From the NCBI GenBank assembly GCA_900315075.1, contig OMXV01000016.1, positions 19,651 to 83,650 on the forward strand: 64,000 bases of DNA. The letters are read 5' to 3'. The stretch comes from an uncultured Prevotellaceae bacterium (GTDB taxonomy: Bacteria > Bacteroidota > Bacteroidia > Bacteroidales > Bacteroidaceae). This document shows positions 1-9,001 of this stretch, piece by piece (the stretch's first letter is position 1; each line of letters starts with the position of its first letter). Under the pieces are notes generated by a model. That model made no database searches. It was not told the origin of the DNA and worked only from the letters and a program-made list of their open reading frames with translations. The translations under genes and the position numbers were made by a program.

Positions 1-2518
1 TACCCTTAGCAGCTGCATACAACAGGTATTTTGAAGCACCTTTCTGTCCGAAATCCACACCCCGCAGACGAATATATTCTCCATCGTTGACGTCTGTCAC
101 ATACATGTTCACTCTACCTGTAGAGTATGGCATGTCCTTGATAACGCCAGTATTCTCAATACCCATTTTAGCTGATTTCAGTCCCTTGCCCCAAGCCATG
201 GTCTCAGCCTCTACACGTTTATAGGGATTCAACCATTCTAATTGCTTCACAGGATCTTGGTCGAGCCAGTAGGGAACTTCTTTGATAGTACCATCGGGAT
301 TGTAGGAAATCTCGGTAAGGTTGACCGACCTACGCTCATGATGTACGAATGTGTCGAGATGCATCAAGTCATAACTCTGTCCGAATATATAACTATGTCC
401 CTTATAATCGATGATACCAGGGTGGTTACCGCGGTCGCGCTGTGTAGGCTTCATGATATACCCTTTGCTCTCCCATGGACCAGTAGGACTATCGCTCATA
501 GCATATCCCAAAGCTTCAGGGCAGCATGTAGTGGCATACGATAGATAGTAATGTCCATTACGCTTATAGAACCAAGGTCCTTCCTGGTAATGCTCAATAT
601 GATAAGGCAGACAAACGACACTGTCTTTCAGTGAAATCATATCCTTGTTAAGCCGAGCGTAGTAAGTCTTTGGGTTTCCCCAGTACATATACGCCTGTCC
701 GTCATCATCAGTGAAAACCGATGGATCGATATCATCCCAATGTTCTTTTTGCCATACCAATGGTTCGCCTATAGGGTCTTTGAAAGGTCCATAAGGTGAG
801 TCGCTGGAGAGTACGCCGATGCCATGTCCATGAAGCGGGGCATAGAGATAGAAATTGCCGTCTCTTTCAACTGTCTGGATAGCCCAAGCGCCATTATCGC
901 GGCTTCTCCATTCAAAATCCTTCAATGATGCCACAGCACCATGCTCTGTCCAGTTCACCATGTCGGTGGTTGACCATAGTAACCAGTCGTACATAAAAAA
1001 TCCGGCAGAGTTTTTCTCGTTCAGGTCAGGGATATCCTCAGGCGAGGCATCATGTGAAGTGAAGAGGAAGAGCGTGTCTCCCACCACGATTGGTGAAGGG
1101 TCAGCTGTGTATTTAGTCTGGAATAACGGCATATTACACTGCTCCAGTCCGCGAATCTCCCACCAGTCGAAATTGAACAACTCGGGACCTTTCCGTCCTG
1201 TAAACGAGAGATAGACATCGTGGACGCCTGTAGTCCATGATGTTAAGTCGGCTGTAAGTGTCTGCCACTGCTCCCAACCTCCTGTTGCAGGCACATCCAG
1301 ACGAACAAGCAGTTGTCCGTGAAGGCTGTCGGTATGAACTTCGATAGCACCACCACGCAGGCCACTGGCCACACGTGCTGTAAAGGTACGTGGAACTTTG
1401 ATACCAAAATCTACTGCCTGCAATTTGATATAATCACCATTGTGAATGCTCGACACATACACGCCAGTCTCTGCATTCTGGCGTGTTTTCACACCTTGCG
1501 AGAATGCCATAGTCTCTGCCTCCACACGACGGTATGGACAAAATGTATCAACTGGTTTTACACCCTCGTCGGTTGGCATAATCGTTGGGAACGATCCGTC
1601 TGCATTATACTTGAACTGCTCAACAGCCACACTACGTCCGAAACCGCCACCTCCTGGAAGTTTTCCCGTATGATAGAAGAAATAACTGTTTCCCTTGAAA
1701 TCAGCTACGCCACAATGGTTGGTAAACGAGCCTGTGTCACAAACAGGCATAATAGCACCCACATATGTCCATGGACCAGTTGGCGATGGCGCTGTGCTAT
1801 AGGAAATATGTTCTGGAATGCCACCAGATGCATAGAGCAACTGGTATTTACCATTGCGCTTGGTGAGCCAGGGACCTTCCACATAACAGTCTTTGTATTC
1901 CTTTCCCTGCACACGTTCATTCATCGCTGGTGCTCCGAAAGCTTCCTCTGTCATGGAGAGCATACCCAACTCGCCCTCGTAAGAAATCATATCGGGGTTT
2001 AACTTCAAATAATATACACGTGGATTTCCCCACATCAACCAAGCCTGCCCATCGTCGTCGATAAGCACTGTCGGGTCTATATGATCCCATGAGCCATTCT
2101 CGTAAAGTGGCTTGCCAATGGCATCACGGAAGGGTCCCGTAGGTGTATCGCTTACTGCTACACCAATGGCCATTCCTTTCGACAATTTGGAGTGGGCACA
2201 TATATACCAATAAAACTTTCCATTTCGCTCAACGCACTGACTGGCCCAGGCACGGTCGTCTGCCCATGAAAAAGACTCCAAAGCCAATGGTGAACCATGG
2301 TCGGTCCAATTGACCATATCCTTCGAGGAATAGACACGCCATTCCTGCATCCAGAAAAAATCGGCATTGTCTTCATCATGACCTGTATAGACATACATCG
2401 TACCATCATGAACCATAGGTGCAGGGTCGCTGGTGTACCATGTTTGTACAAAAGGATTCTGAGCTTTTATGCCCATTGACACTGTCAAAAGTGCTGCAAG
2501 AAAGAAACTTTTTTTCAT
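1..2518 (-). CDS. Secreted tandem GH43 glycosidase, two catalytic domains with CBM6-like modules (3' end outside window)
   Basis: The frame is open from the ATG at 2518 to the window edge, giving 839 visible residues. A signal peptide (MKKSFFLAALLTVSMGIKAQ) suggests export. Two glycoside hydrolase family 43 domains follow each other. The first starts near residue 25 (SDPAPMVHDG), with HIDPTVLIDDDG near 146 and YVEGPW near 208; the second starts near residue 469 (TADPSPIV), with DIDPSVFTDDDG near 594 and YQEGPW near 643. These supply the Asp/Asp/Glu set typical of GH43. Each domain is followed by a CBM6-like start (RVEAETMA near residues 328 and 768). Family members remove arabinose or xylose from plant polysaccharides; the exact substrate cannot be read from the sequence. 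It is divergent from the GH43 gene at 2863. The C-terminus lies beyond the window. Confidence 0.88.
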   Translation of the reverse strand, partial: MKKSFFLAALLTVSMGIKAQNPFVQTWYTSDPAPMVHDGTMYVYTGHDEDNADFFWMQEWRVYSSKDMVNWTDHGSPLALESFSWADDRAWASQCVERNGKFYWYICAHSKLSKGMAIGVAVSDTPTGPFRDAIGKPLYENGSWDHIDPTVLIDDDGQAWLMWGNPRVYYLKLNPDMISYEGELGMLSMTEEAFGAPAMNERVQGKEYKDCYVEGPWLTKRNGKYQLLYASGGIPEHISYSTAPSPTGPWTYVGAIMPVCDTGSFTNHCGVADFKGNSYFFYHTGKLPGGGGFGRSVAVEQFKYNADGSFPTIMPTDEGVKPVDTFCPYRRVEAETMAFSQGVKTRQNAETGVYVSSIHNGDYIKLQAVDFGIKVPRTFTARVASGLRGGAIEVHTDSLHGQLLVRLDVPATGGWEQWQTLTADLTSWTTGVHDVYLSFTGRKGPELFNFDWWEIRGLEQCNMPLFQTKYTADPSPIVVGDTLFLFTSHDASPEDIPDLNEKNSAGFFMYDWLLWSTTDMVNWTEHGAVASLKDFEWRSRDNGAWAIQTVERDGNFYLYAPLHGHGIGVLSSDSPYGPFKDPIGEPLVWQKEHWDDIDPSVFTDDDGQAYMYWGNPKTYYARLNKDMISLKDSVVCLPYHIEHYQEGPWFYKRNGHYYLSYATTCCPEALGYAMSDSPTGPWESKGYIMKPTQRDRGNHPGIIDYKGHSYIFGQSYDLMHLDTFVHHERRSVNLTEISYNPDGTIKEVPYWLDQDPVKQLEWLNPYKRVEAETMAWGKGLKSAKMGIENTGVIKDMPYSTGRVNMYVTDVNDGEYIRLRGVDFGQKGASKYLLYAAAKG

Positions 2519-2862
2519 CAGATTATTAATGATTTGTTACCTTGAAAAGGCATAATTTGATTAAATTAGTGAATTTTGGGCGAAATTAGTATTTTTTTAT
2601 AATAATATAGGGCAGATGTGTTTCTATTTTTTTTTCAGTTGTAACAATCACCCTATTCTGAAAAGAATAGTAAAATATTGTGAACGATTTTTTAAATATA
2701 TTCGTTAGATTTATTTTACATTTGCAAAAAGAACAAAAAAGTCCATTGGAAATTGAAGATTCATACTCTCCTCTATTTTCTTCGTATGCGATGGTTTTGC
2801 CGTCGCCACAACCATCCCATTCTGAACAACTAAAAAACTCACAAACTCATAAAATCACCAAC
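2519..2862. other. Divergent intergenic region between two GH43 genes
   Basis: About 340 AT-rich bases separate the two divergent GH43 genes. It must hold both promoters. I see one good Bacteroidota -7 box for the rightward gene (listed separately) and only a one-mismatch candidate (TAATTTCG on the minus strand, near 2580-2587) for the leftward gene. No gene is supported here. Confidence 0.5.
2717..2724 (+). promoter_or_regulatory. Candidate -7 promoter box for the rightward GH43 gene
   Basis: TACATTTG matches the Bacteroidota -7 consensus TAnnTTTG. Transcription would begin near 2731, leaving a leader of about 130 nt before the ATG at 2863. A clear -33 TTTG at the normal distance is not visible, so this is a motif-level call. 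Confidence 0.4.
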
Positions 2863-4911
2863 ATGAAAAGACTATTTTTACAATTTCTTCTCCTGTTTGC
2901 ATTCATGACAGCGAATGCACAAAATCCCTATCTCCCACTTTGGGAGCATCTGCCAGACGGAGAGCCCCGAGTATTCGAAGATCCCGACAATCCCGGGAAG
3001 TACCGTGCCTACATCATCGGTTCTCACGATGTAAACTACAGTGCCTATTGCGGTCCCGACATTCGAATGTGGTCGGCTCCCGTGGAGGATCTTAGCAAAT
3101 GGCGTGACGAGGGTCCTATCTTTACATGGTTTGTTAACGGGCAGTGGGACACGATGTTCGCCCCTGACCTCGTGGAGACCATCGACCGCCAGACAGGTAA
3201 AAAAACCTATTGGCTGTATCCCCATAGCCGTGGTTTCGGACGTATTGCCATGGTGTGCAAGGGTGACCGTCCCGACGGACCGTTCACGCCTGTGAACCTG
3301 ACTCCAGACGGCACACGCTGCGTGGAAGGTTCGCTTATCGATTTCGATCCCTCTGTGTTTATTGAGAAGATTACCGACAAGAAGGACAAAGACTACGACA
3401 AGGGGTTCCGTGCCTATGTATTCTATGGTTTCCAACACTCTACTGCCTGCGAACTCGACCAGAACACCATGTACTCGAAGCGTCCCGGCACCGAACTTAT
3501 CGACCCCTTCATCCCCGCCAGCAGCGCCGACGGTCGTTTGCTCGACAAGGAAGGTAGTCAGTACAAGGCCCTCTACAAGGGACAAGATCCACTTGATTTC
3601 AATTTCTTCGAGGCTTCTTCCATCCGCCAAGTGGGCAACAAATACGTGATGGTTTTCAGCGGTTATTCTGGTAAGGAATACGGTCTGGGGAACACAAACT
3701 CTGCCCTGCGCTATGCCTATGGAGATTCACCGCTTGGTCCATGGCGAAGCGGTGGCGTACTGGTCGATTCACGTGGTGTAGTACTCAACGAGGATGGTTC
3801 AAAACTAATCACCACCAATGCCGCCCACAACACCCATGGCTCACTACAGGAAATCAACGGTCAGTGGTACGTCTTCTATCATCGTCCTCCCCGCGGTTTC
3901 GGCAATGCCCGTCAATCAATGGTTGCTCCAGTTAAGATTACATGGGACAAGAAACCTGTTGCCAAAGGTGGCAAGGTGACCATCACTGGCTACGATCCTT
4001 TCGTTAAAAACAATGAATGGATAGCATCTGCATCAGATGGCAACACATACACTGGTGCCGAAGTGACATCTGAGGGATTCCAGATTTTCGGTCTTCCACC
4101 TTATCAGTATTATTCTGCTGGTTACGCCTGTTTTATGTATGGCCCTAACAGCAACAACTGGATGCAGGATAACCACGACGTATGGAACAACTCGATGGAC
4201 CTCGCTGGCATTCAGAACGGAGGTATCATAGGCTTCAAATACTTCGGATTTGGTGGATTGGACAAGGACACAAAAGGTGTAAAGGCATTCGAGGGTATTA
4301 AAAAAGGCGACAACGCTCATCTCTATTTGAACCTGACATCCAGCGGCAAGGGTGCCTTCAAGATTCACGTCAAATTGGACGACCCATGGAAGGGTAAGGA
4401 AATAGCATTCATCGACATTGCCGACAACTTCCCCGCTAATCAAGCCTTGACGATTTCACATTTAGTTCCTGAACTTGAGGGGCTCACTGGTAAACACGCC
4501 ATCTATCTGGTGGTTGAAGGTCCTGAGGTGAAACAACCCGAACAACCACAGCGTGGACAGTGGGGCCGTCGTCCAATAGAACCACAGCGTCCGCAAGGAC
4601 TCTTCGACCTCCACGGTATCGGCTTCTCAAAGACTGGTACCTGCCCAGTTCCCATGGTGCCAAAGGTGACCATCACTGCCGATGGTCAGGAGCTGATTAT
4701 TCCTGAGACACCCATCCGATTCAACAACCTTAATGGCTACGGCGACCAGATTCGCTATCAGGTTTATGCCCCGCTGAAAGCCAACACCAAATTAGAGGCC
4801 ACATCCGATGCCCCCGATGGTGTAAAATTCGAAATCAGTCCCATCGTAGAAGGTCGCGCCACCGTGAAAGCCACCTATCAAGGCCTGACCAAGATATATC
4901 TGATTAATTAG
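2863..4911 (+). CDS. Secreted GH43-family glycosidase with C-terminal beta-sandwich region
   Basis: 682 residues from the ATG at 2863, chosen because it begins a signal peptide (MKRLFLQFLLLFAFMTANAQ); the open frame reaches further upstream to 2680 but that part has no export signal and is probably leader. The mature N-terminus (LPDGEPRVFEDPDNPGKYRA) is typical of a GH43 subgroup, with MFAPDLVE giving the first acidic block and FFEASSIRQ a likely catalytic Glu. The last 250 residues look like carbohydrate-binding beta-sandwich domains (starting near IASASDGNTYTGAEV). It would act on arabinose- or xylose-containing polysaccharides in the periplasm or outside the cell. It is the only long protein-coding gene I support on the plus strand. 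A strong hairpin follows at 4968-5018. Confidence 0.85.
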   Translation: MKRLFLQFLLLFAFMTANAQNPYLPLWEHLPDGEPRVFEDPDNPGKYRAYIIGSHDVNYSAYCGPDIRMWSAPVEDLSKWRDEGPIFTWFVNGQWDTMFAPDLVETIDRQTGKKTYWLYPHSRGFGRIAMVCKGDRPDGPFTPVNLTPDGTRCVEGSLIDFDPSVFIEKITDKKDKDYDKGFRAYVFYGFQHSTACELDQNTMYSKRPGTELIDPFIPASSADGRLLDKEGSQYKALYKGQDPLDFNFFEASSIRQVGNKYVMVFSGYSGKEYGLGNTNSALRYAYGDSPLGPWRSGGVLVDSRGVVLNEDGSKLITTNAAHNTHGSLQEINGQWYVFYHRPPRGFGNARQSMVAPVKITWDKKPVAKGGKVTITGYDPFVKNNEWIASASDGNTYTGAEVTSEGFQIFGLPPYQYYSAGYACFMYGPNSNNWMQDNHDVWNNSMDLAGIQNGGIIGFKYFGFGGLDKDTKGVKAFEGIKKGDNAHLYLNLTSSGKGAFKIHVKLDDPWKGKEIAFIDIADNFPANQALTISHLVPELEGLTGKHAIYLVVEGPEVKQPEQPQRGQWGRRPIEPQRPQGLFDLHGIGFSKTGTCPVPMVPKVTITADGQELIIPETPIRFNNLNGYGDQIRYQVYAPLKANTKLEATSDAPDGVKFEISPIVEGRATVKATYQGLTKIYLIN

Positions 4912-4967
4912 GTTATAAGGTTATTAGGTCGCTTCGCTTGCAGGTTGTAAGGTCGCTTCATCAATAC

Positions 4968-5018
4968 AAAGACACAGAATCGCAGAGTTTTTTTATTTCT
5001 CTGCGATTCTGTGTCTTT
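4968..5018. terminator. Strong 20-bp inverted repeat, probable bidirectional terminator
   Basis: A perfect 20-bp stem (4968-4987 paired with 4999-5018) surrounds an 11-nt T-rich loop. It lies 57 bases after the GH43 stop and beyond the end of the small leftward gene at 5081, so it sits between convergent genes and could stop transcription from both sides. There is no long U tract outside the stem, so it may instead be a dispersed repeat or an mRNA-stabilising hairpin. Confidence 0.6.
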
Positions 5019-5080
5019 AGTTATATTGCTTGATAAGGCTGACTTAAAAATGAATTCTGTTATGATTACCCTTTTAAGAA

Positions 5081-5233
5081 TTAATAGTCGTTGATATAAT
5101 TCTTTGTTGACATATCGTAATACAATGCTTCCAACTCCTGGAGTGTAAGTTTTTCCAGTGAATGTTCGATGATTCTGATGAGTTCCTCACGACGGAATTC
5201 ATCTGTCTGTGTATAGGATAAAAAATTGGACAT
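5081..5233 (-). CDS. Small hypothetical protein, 50 residues
   Basis: ATG at 5233 and TAA at 5081-5083 give 50 residues starting MSNFLSYTQTDEFRREEL and ending STKNYINDY. The composition is typical of a folded small helical protein: charged, with regularly spaced Leu/Ile (LIRIIEHSLEKLTLQELEAL) and no membrane segment. It fills an otherwise empty stretch between the GH43 and SGNH genes. No function is recognised. The coding potential is judged from amino-acid composition only, and the ribosome-binding site is weak. Confidence 0.5.
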   Translation of the reverse strand: MSNFLSYTQTDEFRREELIRIIEHSLEKLTLQELEALYYDMSTKNYINDY

Positions 5234-5385
5234 CTTGAAATATTATTAATGACTTACTCAACTATATTCGCATAACTCATCAGCAAGCAGTCGCAAACTC
5301 CTGTTTCGTTAGGTTTTGAGGTTTTTGGTCACTTCGCTTGCTGGTTTTTATGTGATATATATAGTTAATGACATATTTGAGCAAT

Positions 5386-5460
5386 TTTCACCTCAAAACC
5401 TAATAACCTCATAACCTCAAAACCTCAAAACCTCAAAACCTAATAACCTCATAACCTAAT
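5386..5460. repeat. Short imperfect tandem repeats (AACCTCAAAACCT / AATAACCTCAT)
   Basis: The spacer just past the SGNH stop is made of repeated 8-16 base units built on AACCTCAAAACC and TAATAACCTCATAACCT. Similar simple-sequence spacers occur after or between many other genes in this window. Confidence 0.7.
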
Positions 5461-6139
5461 CAATGACTTTATCTTCTTTCAATCTCTTCAAAATCTGCTG
5501 CGAGATAGATTTCATACCTTTAACCGAAGGATGACCATTGATTTTGTCTATATCTTGCAGTTGGATGCAAGGAATCTGATAATGGCGACAAATTTCAATA
5601 CACGAACTTGTGATATCCTCACGCAACTCATTATTGAGCAGGAAATAGATATGTACATTGGGATAACGCCGTTTGATGTGGTAAAGCATATAAGCCATAG
5701 CAGGGCGGAAAGTGTAGAAATCAGCCTTCGTCCACCCCTCATATTTATATTCACCTACCGGTTCACCAGCCCAACTGTCGTTGGTAGCACCAAAGATGAA
5801 AAGGATATCAGGGCATCCTAAGTCATCCATTCGTGTGAGGAACGAACGGGCACTGTAGTCGTTACCATCATAGCCCTTATACCCTATCGTACTGCCTGAA
5901 TAAGAATTGTTCTGACACAGTTTAAATCCACCCTCATTGATGACCTGCCACCACCATGTGTCAGTCACATCATTGACATCTGTTTTGTTGCCATTCTCCT
6001 CATAATACCACATCTCATTGGTAGATGGCTGCACATACCCTTCAAATGTGGAATAAGAGTCACCAAGAATCGATACAGACTGTGCATTGACACACGAAAT
6101 CGCTGTTAACAGCGAAAGGAAGAATAATAATTTTTTCAT
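5456..6139 (-). CDS. Secreted SGNH/GDSL-family hydrolase
   Basis: 227 residues with an N-terminal export signal (MKKLLFFLSLLTAISCVNAQ); the Cys at residue 16 could make it a lipoprotein, or cleavage could follow NAQ. The SGNH blocks are visible in order: GDSYS (catalytic Ser28), NNSYSGST (Gly block), GATNDSW (Asn block) and NGHPSVKGM near the C-terminus with the catalytic His. Family members are esterases or lipases, and next to GH43 genes a carbohydrate de-esterifying role (for example removing acetyl groups) is plausible, but this is inferred from neighbourhood. It reads in the same direction as the signalling block to its right, 110 bases from the PP2C gene, so it might also be the distal end of that operon. 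Confidence 0.82.
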   Translation of the reverse strand: MKKLLFFLSLLTAISCVNAQSVSILGDSYSTFEGYVQPSTNEMWYYEENGNKTDVNDVTDTWWWQVINEGGFKLCQNNSYSGSTIGYKGYDGNDYSARSFLTRMDDLGCPDILFIFGATNDSWAGEPVGEYKYEGWTKADFYTFRPAMAYMLYHIKRRYPNVHIYFLLNNELREDITSSCIEICRHYQIPCIQLQDIDKINGHPSVKGMKSISQQILKRLKEDKVID

Positions 6140-6249
6140 AATTGGTTGGGAGTTTGGATATAGCCACCGCCACTACTATAGGGGCTTATTTTATGTATGC
6201 CCGAACTGGAGTACCATACACATAATATTGGAACAATAAAAAAGTAACA

Positions 6250-7143
6250 TCACATCTTTTCTACTAATGGCCTTTTTATTTTAAAAAAATCAACTATTTT
6301 CTGCCAAATGGAAAGGTGAATTTGTGATAGGTTTTCATCACAAGCAACTGCAATAATTGCAATGCATATATTATCGCCCCCACCCGCGTTGAGAGCCATT
6401 TCGAGCAGCTTTGCGCTCATTTCCATGGTATTACCATACTTCATTCTCATCCCCTTCTCTATATCCTTATCAGAGCAGTAGCCACAGAGTCCGTCACTAC
6501 ATAATAAAATAACATCGCCATCATTTATTTCTATCTCAACATATTCTGGCTGTTTATCTACATCACAATCACCAATACTTCGCGTGATTATATTGTTGTC
6601 GGGATGAATAAAAGCTTCTTCTTGAGTTATTTCTCCCCTGTCCACCATTTGTTGCACCAATGAGTGGTCCTTTGTTAGCCTTTTCAATCCTTGTCTAGGA
6701 CTAAAGATATATCCTCTGCTATCCCCCGCCCAAGTAATGTGTACCCTATGGTCGTTAAGCCATGCCATCAGAATGGTACATCCCATTCCCATAGTGTCAA
6801 AGTCCATTTCTACATGTTGGCAGATTGCTTGATCGGCAACTTCCACCGCCTTTTTCATCAGTTCCTGATAGGCTTGCTTTTTGATGGCGTCCTCTACGGA
6901 ACTACGTGTAAAAGTCTCTCTTACTTTCCTAATGGCTATGTCGGCAGCCACGTCACCAGAGCCAGCTCCTCCTATACCATCAACAACCACGATAAGCGTT
7001 CCCGTTTCATTACAAGGCACAAAACCATCCGTTGCTTTCACGTCCCAATTCTGCTCATTCAGATTTAGACAGGCGATAAAAGCATCCTCATTACAAGTAC
7101 GCTCTTTTCCTTTATCTGACAAACATGATAGAGAAATATTCAT
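6250..7143 (-). CDS. PP2C-family Ser/Thr protein phosphatase
   Basis: 297 residues, no signal peptide, so cytosolic. PP2C motifs appear in order: CNEDAF near residue 17 (metal-binding Asp), VVDGIGGAGSGDVAA near 52 (metal-binding DG, then small residues), WAGDSRGYIF, LTKDHSLVQQMVDRGEIT, ITRSIGD, VILLCSDGL and GGGDNICIAII near 255 (metal-binding DN). It would remove phosphate from Ser/Thr residues using two metal ions. The two transmembrane kinases at 9002 and 16161 are the obvious partners. In the Pseudomonas H1-T6SS a kinase/phosphatase/FHA set controls firing; the same division of labour is inferred here because an FHA-like domain occurs at 35566. It is 19 bases from the preceding gene, so co-transcription is likely. 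Confidence 0.9.
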   Translation of the reverse strand: MNISLSCLSDKGKERTCNEDAFIACLNLNEQNWDVKATDGFVPCNETGTLIVVVDGIGGAGSGDVAADIAIRKVRETFTRSSVEDAIKKQAYQELMKKAVEVADQAICQHVEMDFDTMGMGCTILMAWLNDHRVHITWAGDSRGYIFSPRQGLKRLTKDHSLVQQMVDRGEITQEEAFIHPDNNIITRSIGDCDVDKQPEYVEIEINDGDVILLCSDGLCGYCSDKDIEKGMRMKYGNTMEMSAKLLEMALNAGGGDNICIAIIAVACDENLSQIHLSIWQKIVDFFKIKRPLVEKM

Positions 7144-7162
7144 TTTGCGGGGTTTGATGGGA

Positions 7163-8956
7163 TTAATACTTTATTTTGGGTTTCGGAGCAGCAGGCTTAG
7201 GTGCAGGTTTGATAGGTTTAGGTTTCGGTGCCACATATATTTTTTTGATCACCACCTGCTGTTTAGGTGGAGTGTTCTCTTTAAGTGTAGGTTTTTGATA
7301 GGTCACCTCAAAAGGAATAATTGTAGGTGGACATCCTATTTCTTGTATTTTAACATTGATATTGTTAGTACCTTCAGCGAGTTCCGTAATTTTACATTTA
7401 TAGTATTTTTCCGTTAACTTCTCCAGTTCATAATTCAATGAATCAGTCTCCAATGTGAGTTCAAACCTATAGTCTCCCTCATCGGCGATTCGATCGGCTA
7501 TCACTTCAATATAGAATGTATAATTACCTTGGTCGAAAATTGATTTTTCCTGATCAACTGTAGCATTGAGGTATTTCAAATGCCAAACATTTGCTGTAAC
7601 AGGAATTACAGGTGAACAGAAATTGTCATAGAACACCTGGATTGGATATTCTATAGTGGTGATAGTATCAGCAGAGATTCCATCAGGGATATCGAGTTTA
7701 CAAATATACACCAAATAGTTTCCTCCATCGGTATCTGTGGGAATCCCCGTTTTTTTGTCAATATCTATGCCACAATTCTCCGCCTCTTTCAACATTGTTC
7801 GTTTTGCAGAGATGTCTTGTGGCAGATCAACACGTATGGTAGTTTTGAAATCTCTATGCCGGAATCCTATCTCCTTTCCTTCGTTGAGTTGGATTATCAG
7901 GTCGAAGTCAGGGTTAACCCCCATAACTCCCCATTTATCATTCTTTCTCACCATGGCTTTATCTCCCTCAAGTATGATGATGTCAGAGAATTGTGGTGGT
8001 AGGAATTCCTCTCCAATGTAGTTGAGTCCCTTATATTCTCCATTATCCTTTCCGATGATATTCAAATTCGACATGATTATCTTCTGCTCCATTACACTCC
8101 TTCTAAAGTAGGTTGTGTCGTTACCATTGATAATATAGGTTGGAATCATCAAATGGTCGAAAAAGATATAAATATCATCGACTTTAGTTTTAGCTGTTAA
8201 ACAGTATGTTGTGTCATTTACCAACGAGATGAACGGTTCCTTGACTTCTGCTTGTCGTTGTTTTCCTTTTTCTACAGTTTTTCCATATAATGGTTTGAGT
8301 TCCCGATTCTTGGCATCAAAGATATACACATCTCCTTTTGCCACAAGAAAGCCTTGTAATTCGTCATTTATCGACGAAACAAACGTGATGTCTTGTTTAT
8401 CAATTATCTTTCCTTTTATTATTAGTGGCACCTCATTACCCTCGTTGTCTAAATAAGTATAATATGGGTCTTTCATTTTGGCACTGTTATTAAATGCCAT
8501 ACATGCTGCATACCCATGACTGTATGGATATGCCATGCTATAGTGATTTAAACTCACCATACCTCCTCGGTTGACAAAGTAGAAAAAGTCATCAGCCTTA
8601 GTGAGCAAAAACCCATCATAGAAAAAAGGCATATCGTATGTCACACTTAAGTTGGCTATAGGATAAGATTTCCCATCCTCCTTATAGATAGCTACAATTT
8701 GGTCTGTGTTTGGCTTTGTTGCCACAGCAATTCCCTCTCTATATGCATGAATCAAGTTGTTGCTATCTTTTGCCTTTATCTCACCATTGGTATCAAAAAT
8801 ATAAGTTGTACTATCGACTTTACCGATGATTCTTTGCTCCTCCTCACACACTTCCAATTGTTCGTATACCATAGGTATAACCCACTTTGCAGTCTGAGCA
8901 TAAGTTTGAACATATCCTATAAAGAACGTAATTATAATTGTCACTAGTTTCATCAT
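7163..8956 (-). CDS. Secreted WG-repeat-like protein with Pro/Lys-rich tail
   Basis: 597 residues. The start could be either of two adjacent ATGs (8956 or 8953). A signal peptide ends at YVQTYAQ. The middle shows beta-propeller-like repeats reminiscent of WG repeats (AKWVIPMVYEQLEV, NDKWGVMGVNPDFDLIIQ). The region from about 400 to 560 reads like beta-sandwich domains. The last 30 residues are a Pro/Lys-rich tail (PKPKPIKPAPKPAAPKPK) that could contact peptidoglycan or other polyanions. It lies between a kinase and the PP2C gene in one direction, so it may act in the periplasm as part of the same signalling or secretion complex. No defined family function is recognised. Confidence 0.6.
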   Translation of the reverse strand: MMKLVTIIITFFIGYVQTYAQTAKWVIPMVYEQLEVCEEEQRIIGKVDSTTYIFDTNGEIKAKDSNNLIHAYREGIAVATKPNTDQIVAIYKEDGKSYPIANLSVTYDMPFFYDGFLLTKADDFFYFVNRGGMVSLNHYSMAYPYSHGYAACMAFNNSAKMKDPYYTYLDNEGNEVPLIIKGKIIDKQDITFVSSINDELQGFLVAKGDVYIFDAKNRELKPLYGKTVEKGKQRQAEVKEPFISLVNDTTYCLTAKTKVDDIYIFFDHLMIPTYIINGNDTTYFRRSVMEQKIIMSNLNIIGKDNGEYKGLNYIGEEFLPPQFSDIIILEGDKAMVRKNDKWGVMGVNPDFDLIIQLNEGKEIGFRHRDFKTTIRVDLPQDISAKRTMLKEAENCGIDIDKKTGIPTDTDGGNYLVYICKLDIPDGISADTITTIEYPIQVFYDNFCSPVIPVTANVWHLKYLNATVDQEKSIFDQGNYTFYIEVIADRIADEGDYRFELTLETDSLNYELEKLTEKYYKCKITELAEGTNNINVKIQEIGCPPTIIPFEVTYQKPTLKENTPPKQQVVIKKIYVAPKPKPIKPAPKPAAPKPKIKY

Positions 8957-9001
8957 ACCATAAAAAATGAAAAAGAACCAATATTAATCATGATGTAGGT
9001 G

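Noticed and set aside
1313-2002. Open frame on the plus strand inside the tandem GH43 gene
   Set aside because: It is antisense to GH43 coding sequence with conserved motifs and shows an unusual Cys/Trp/His-rich composition.
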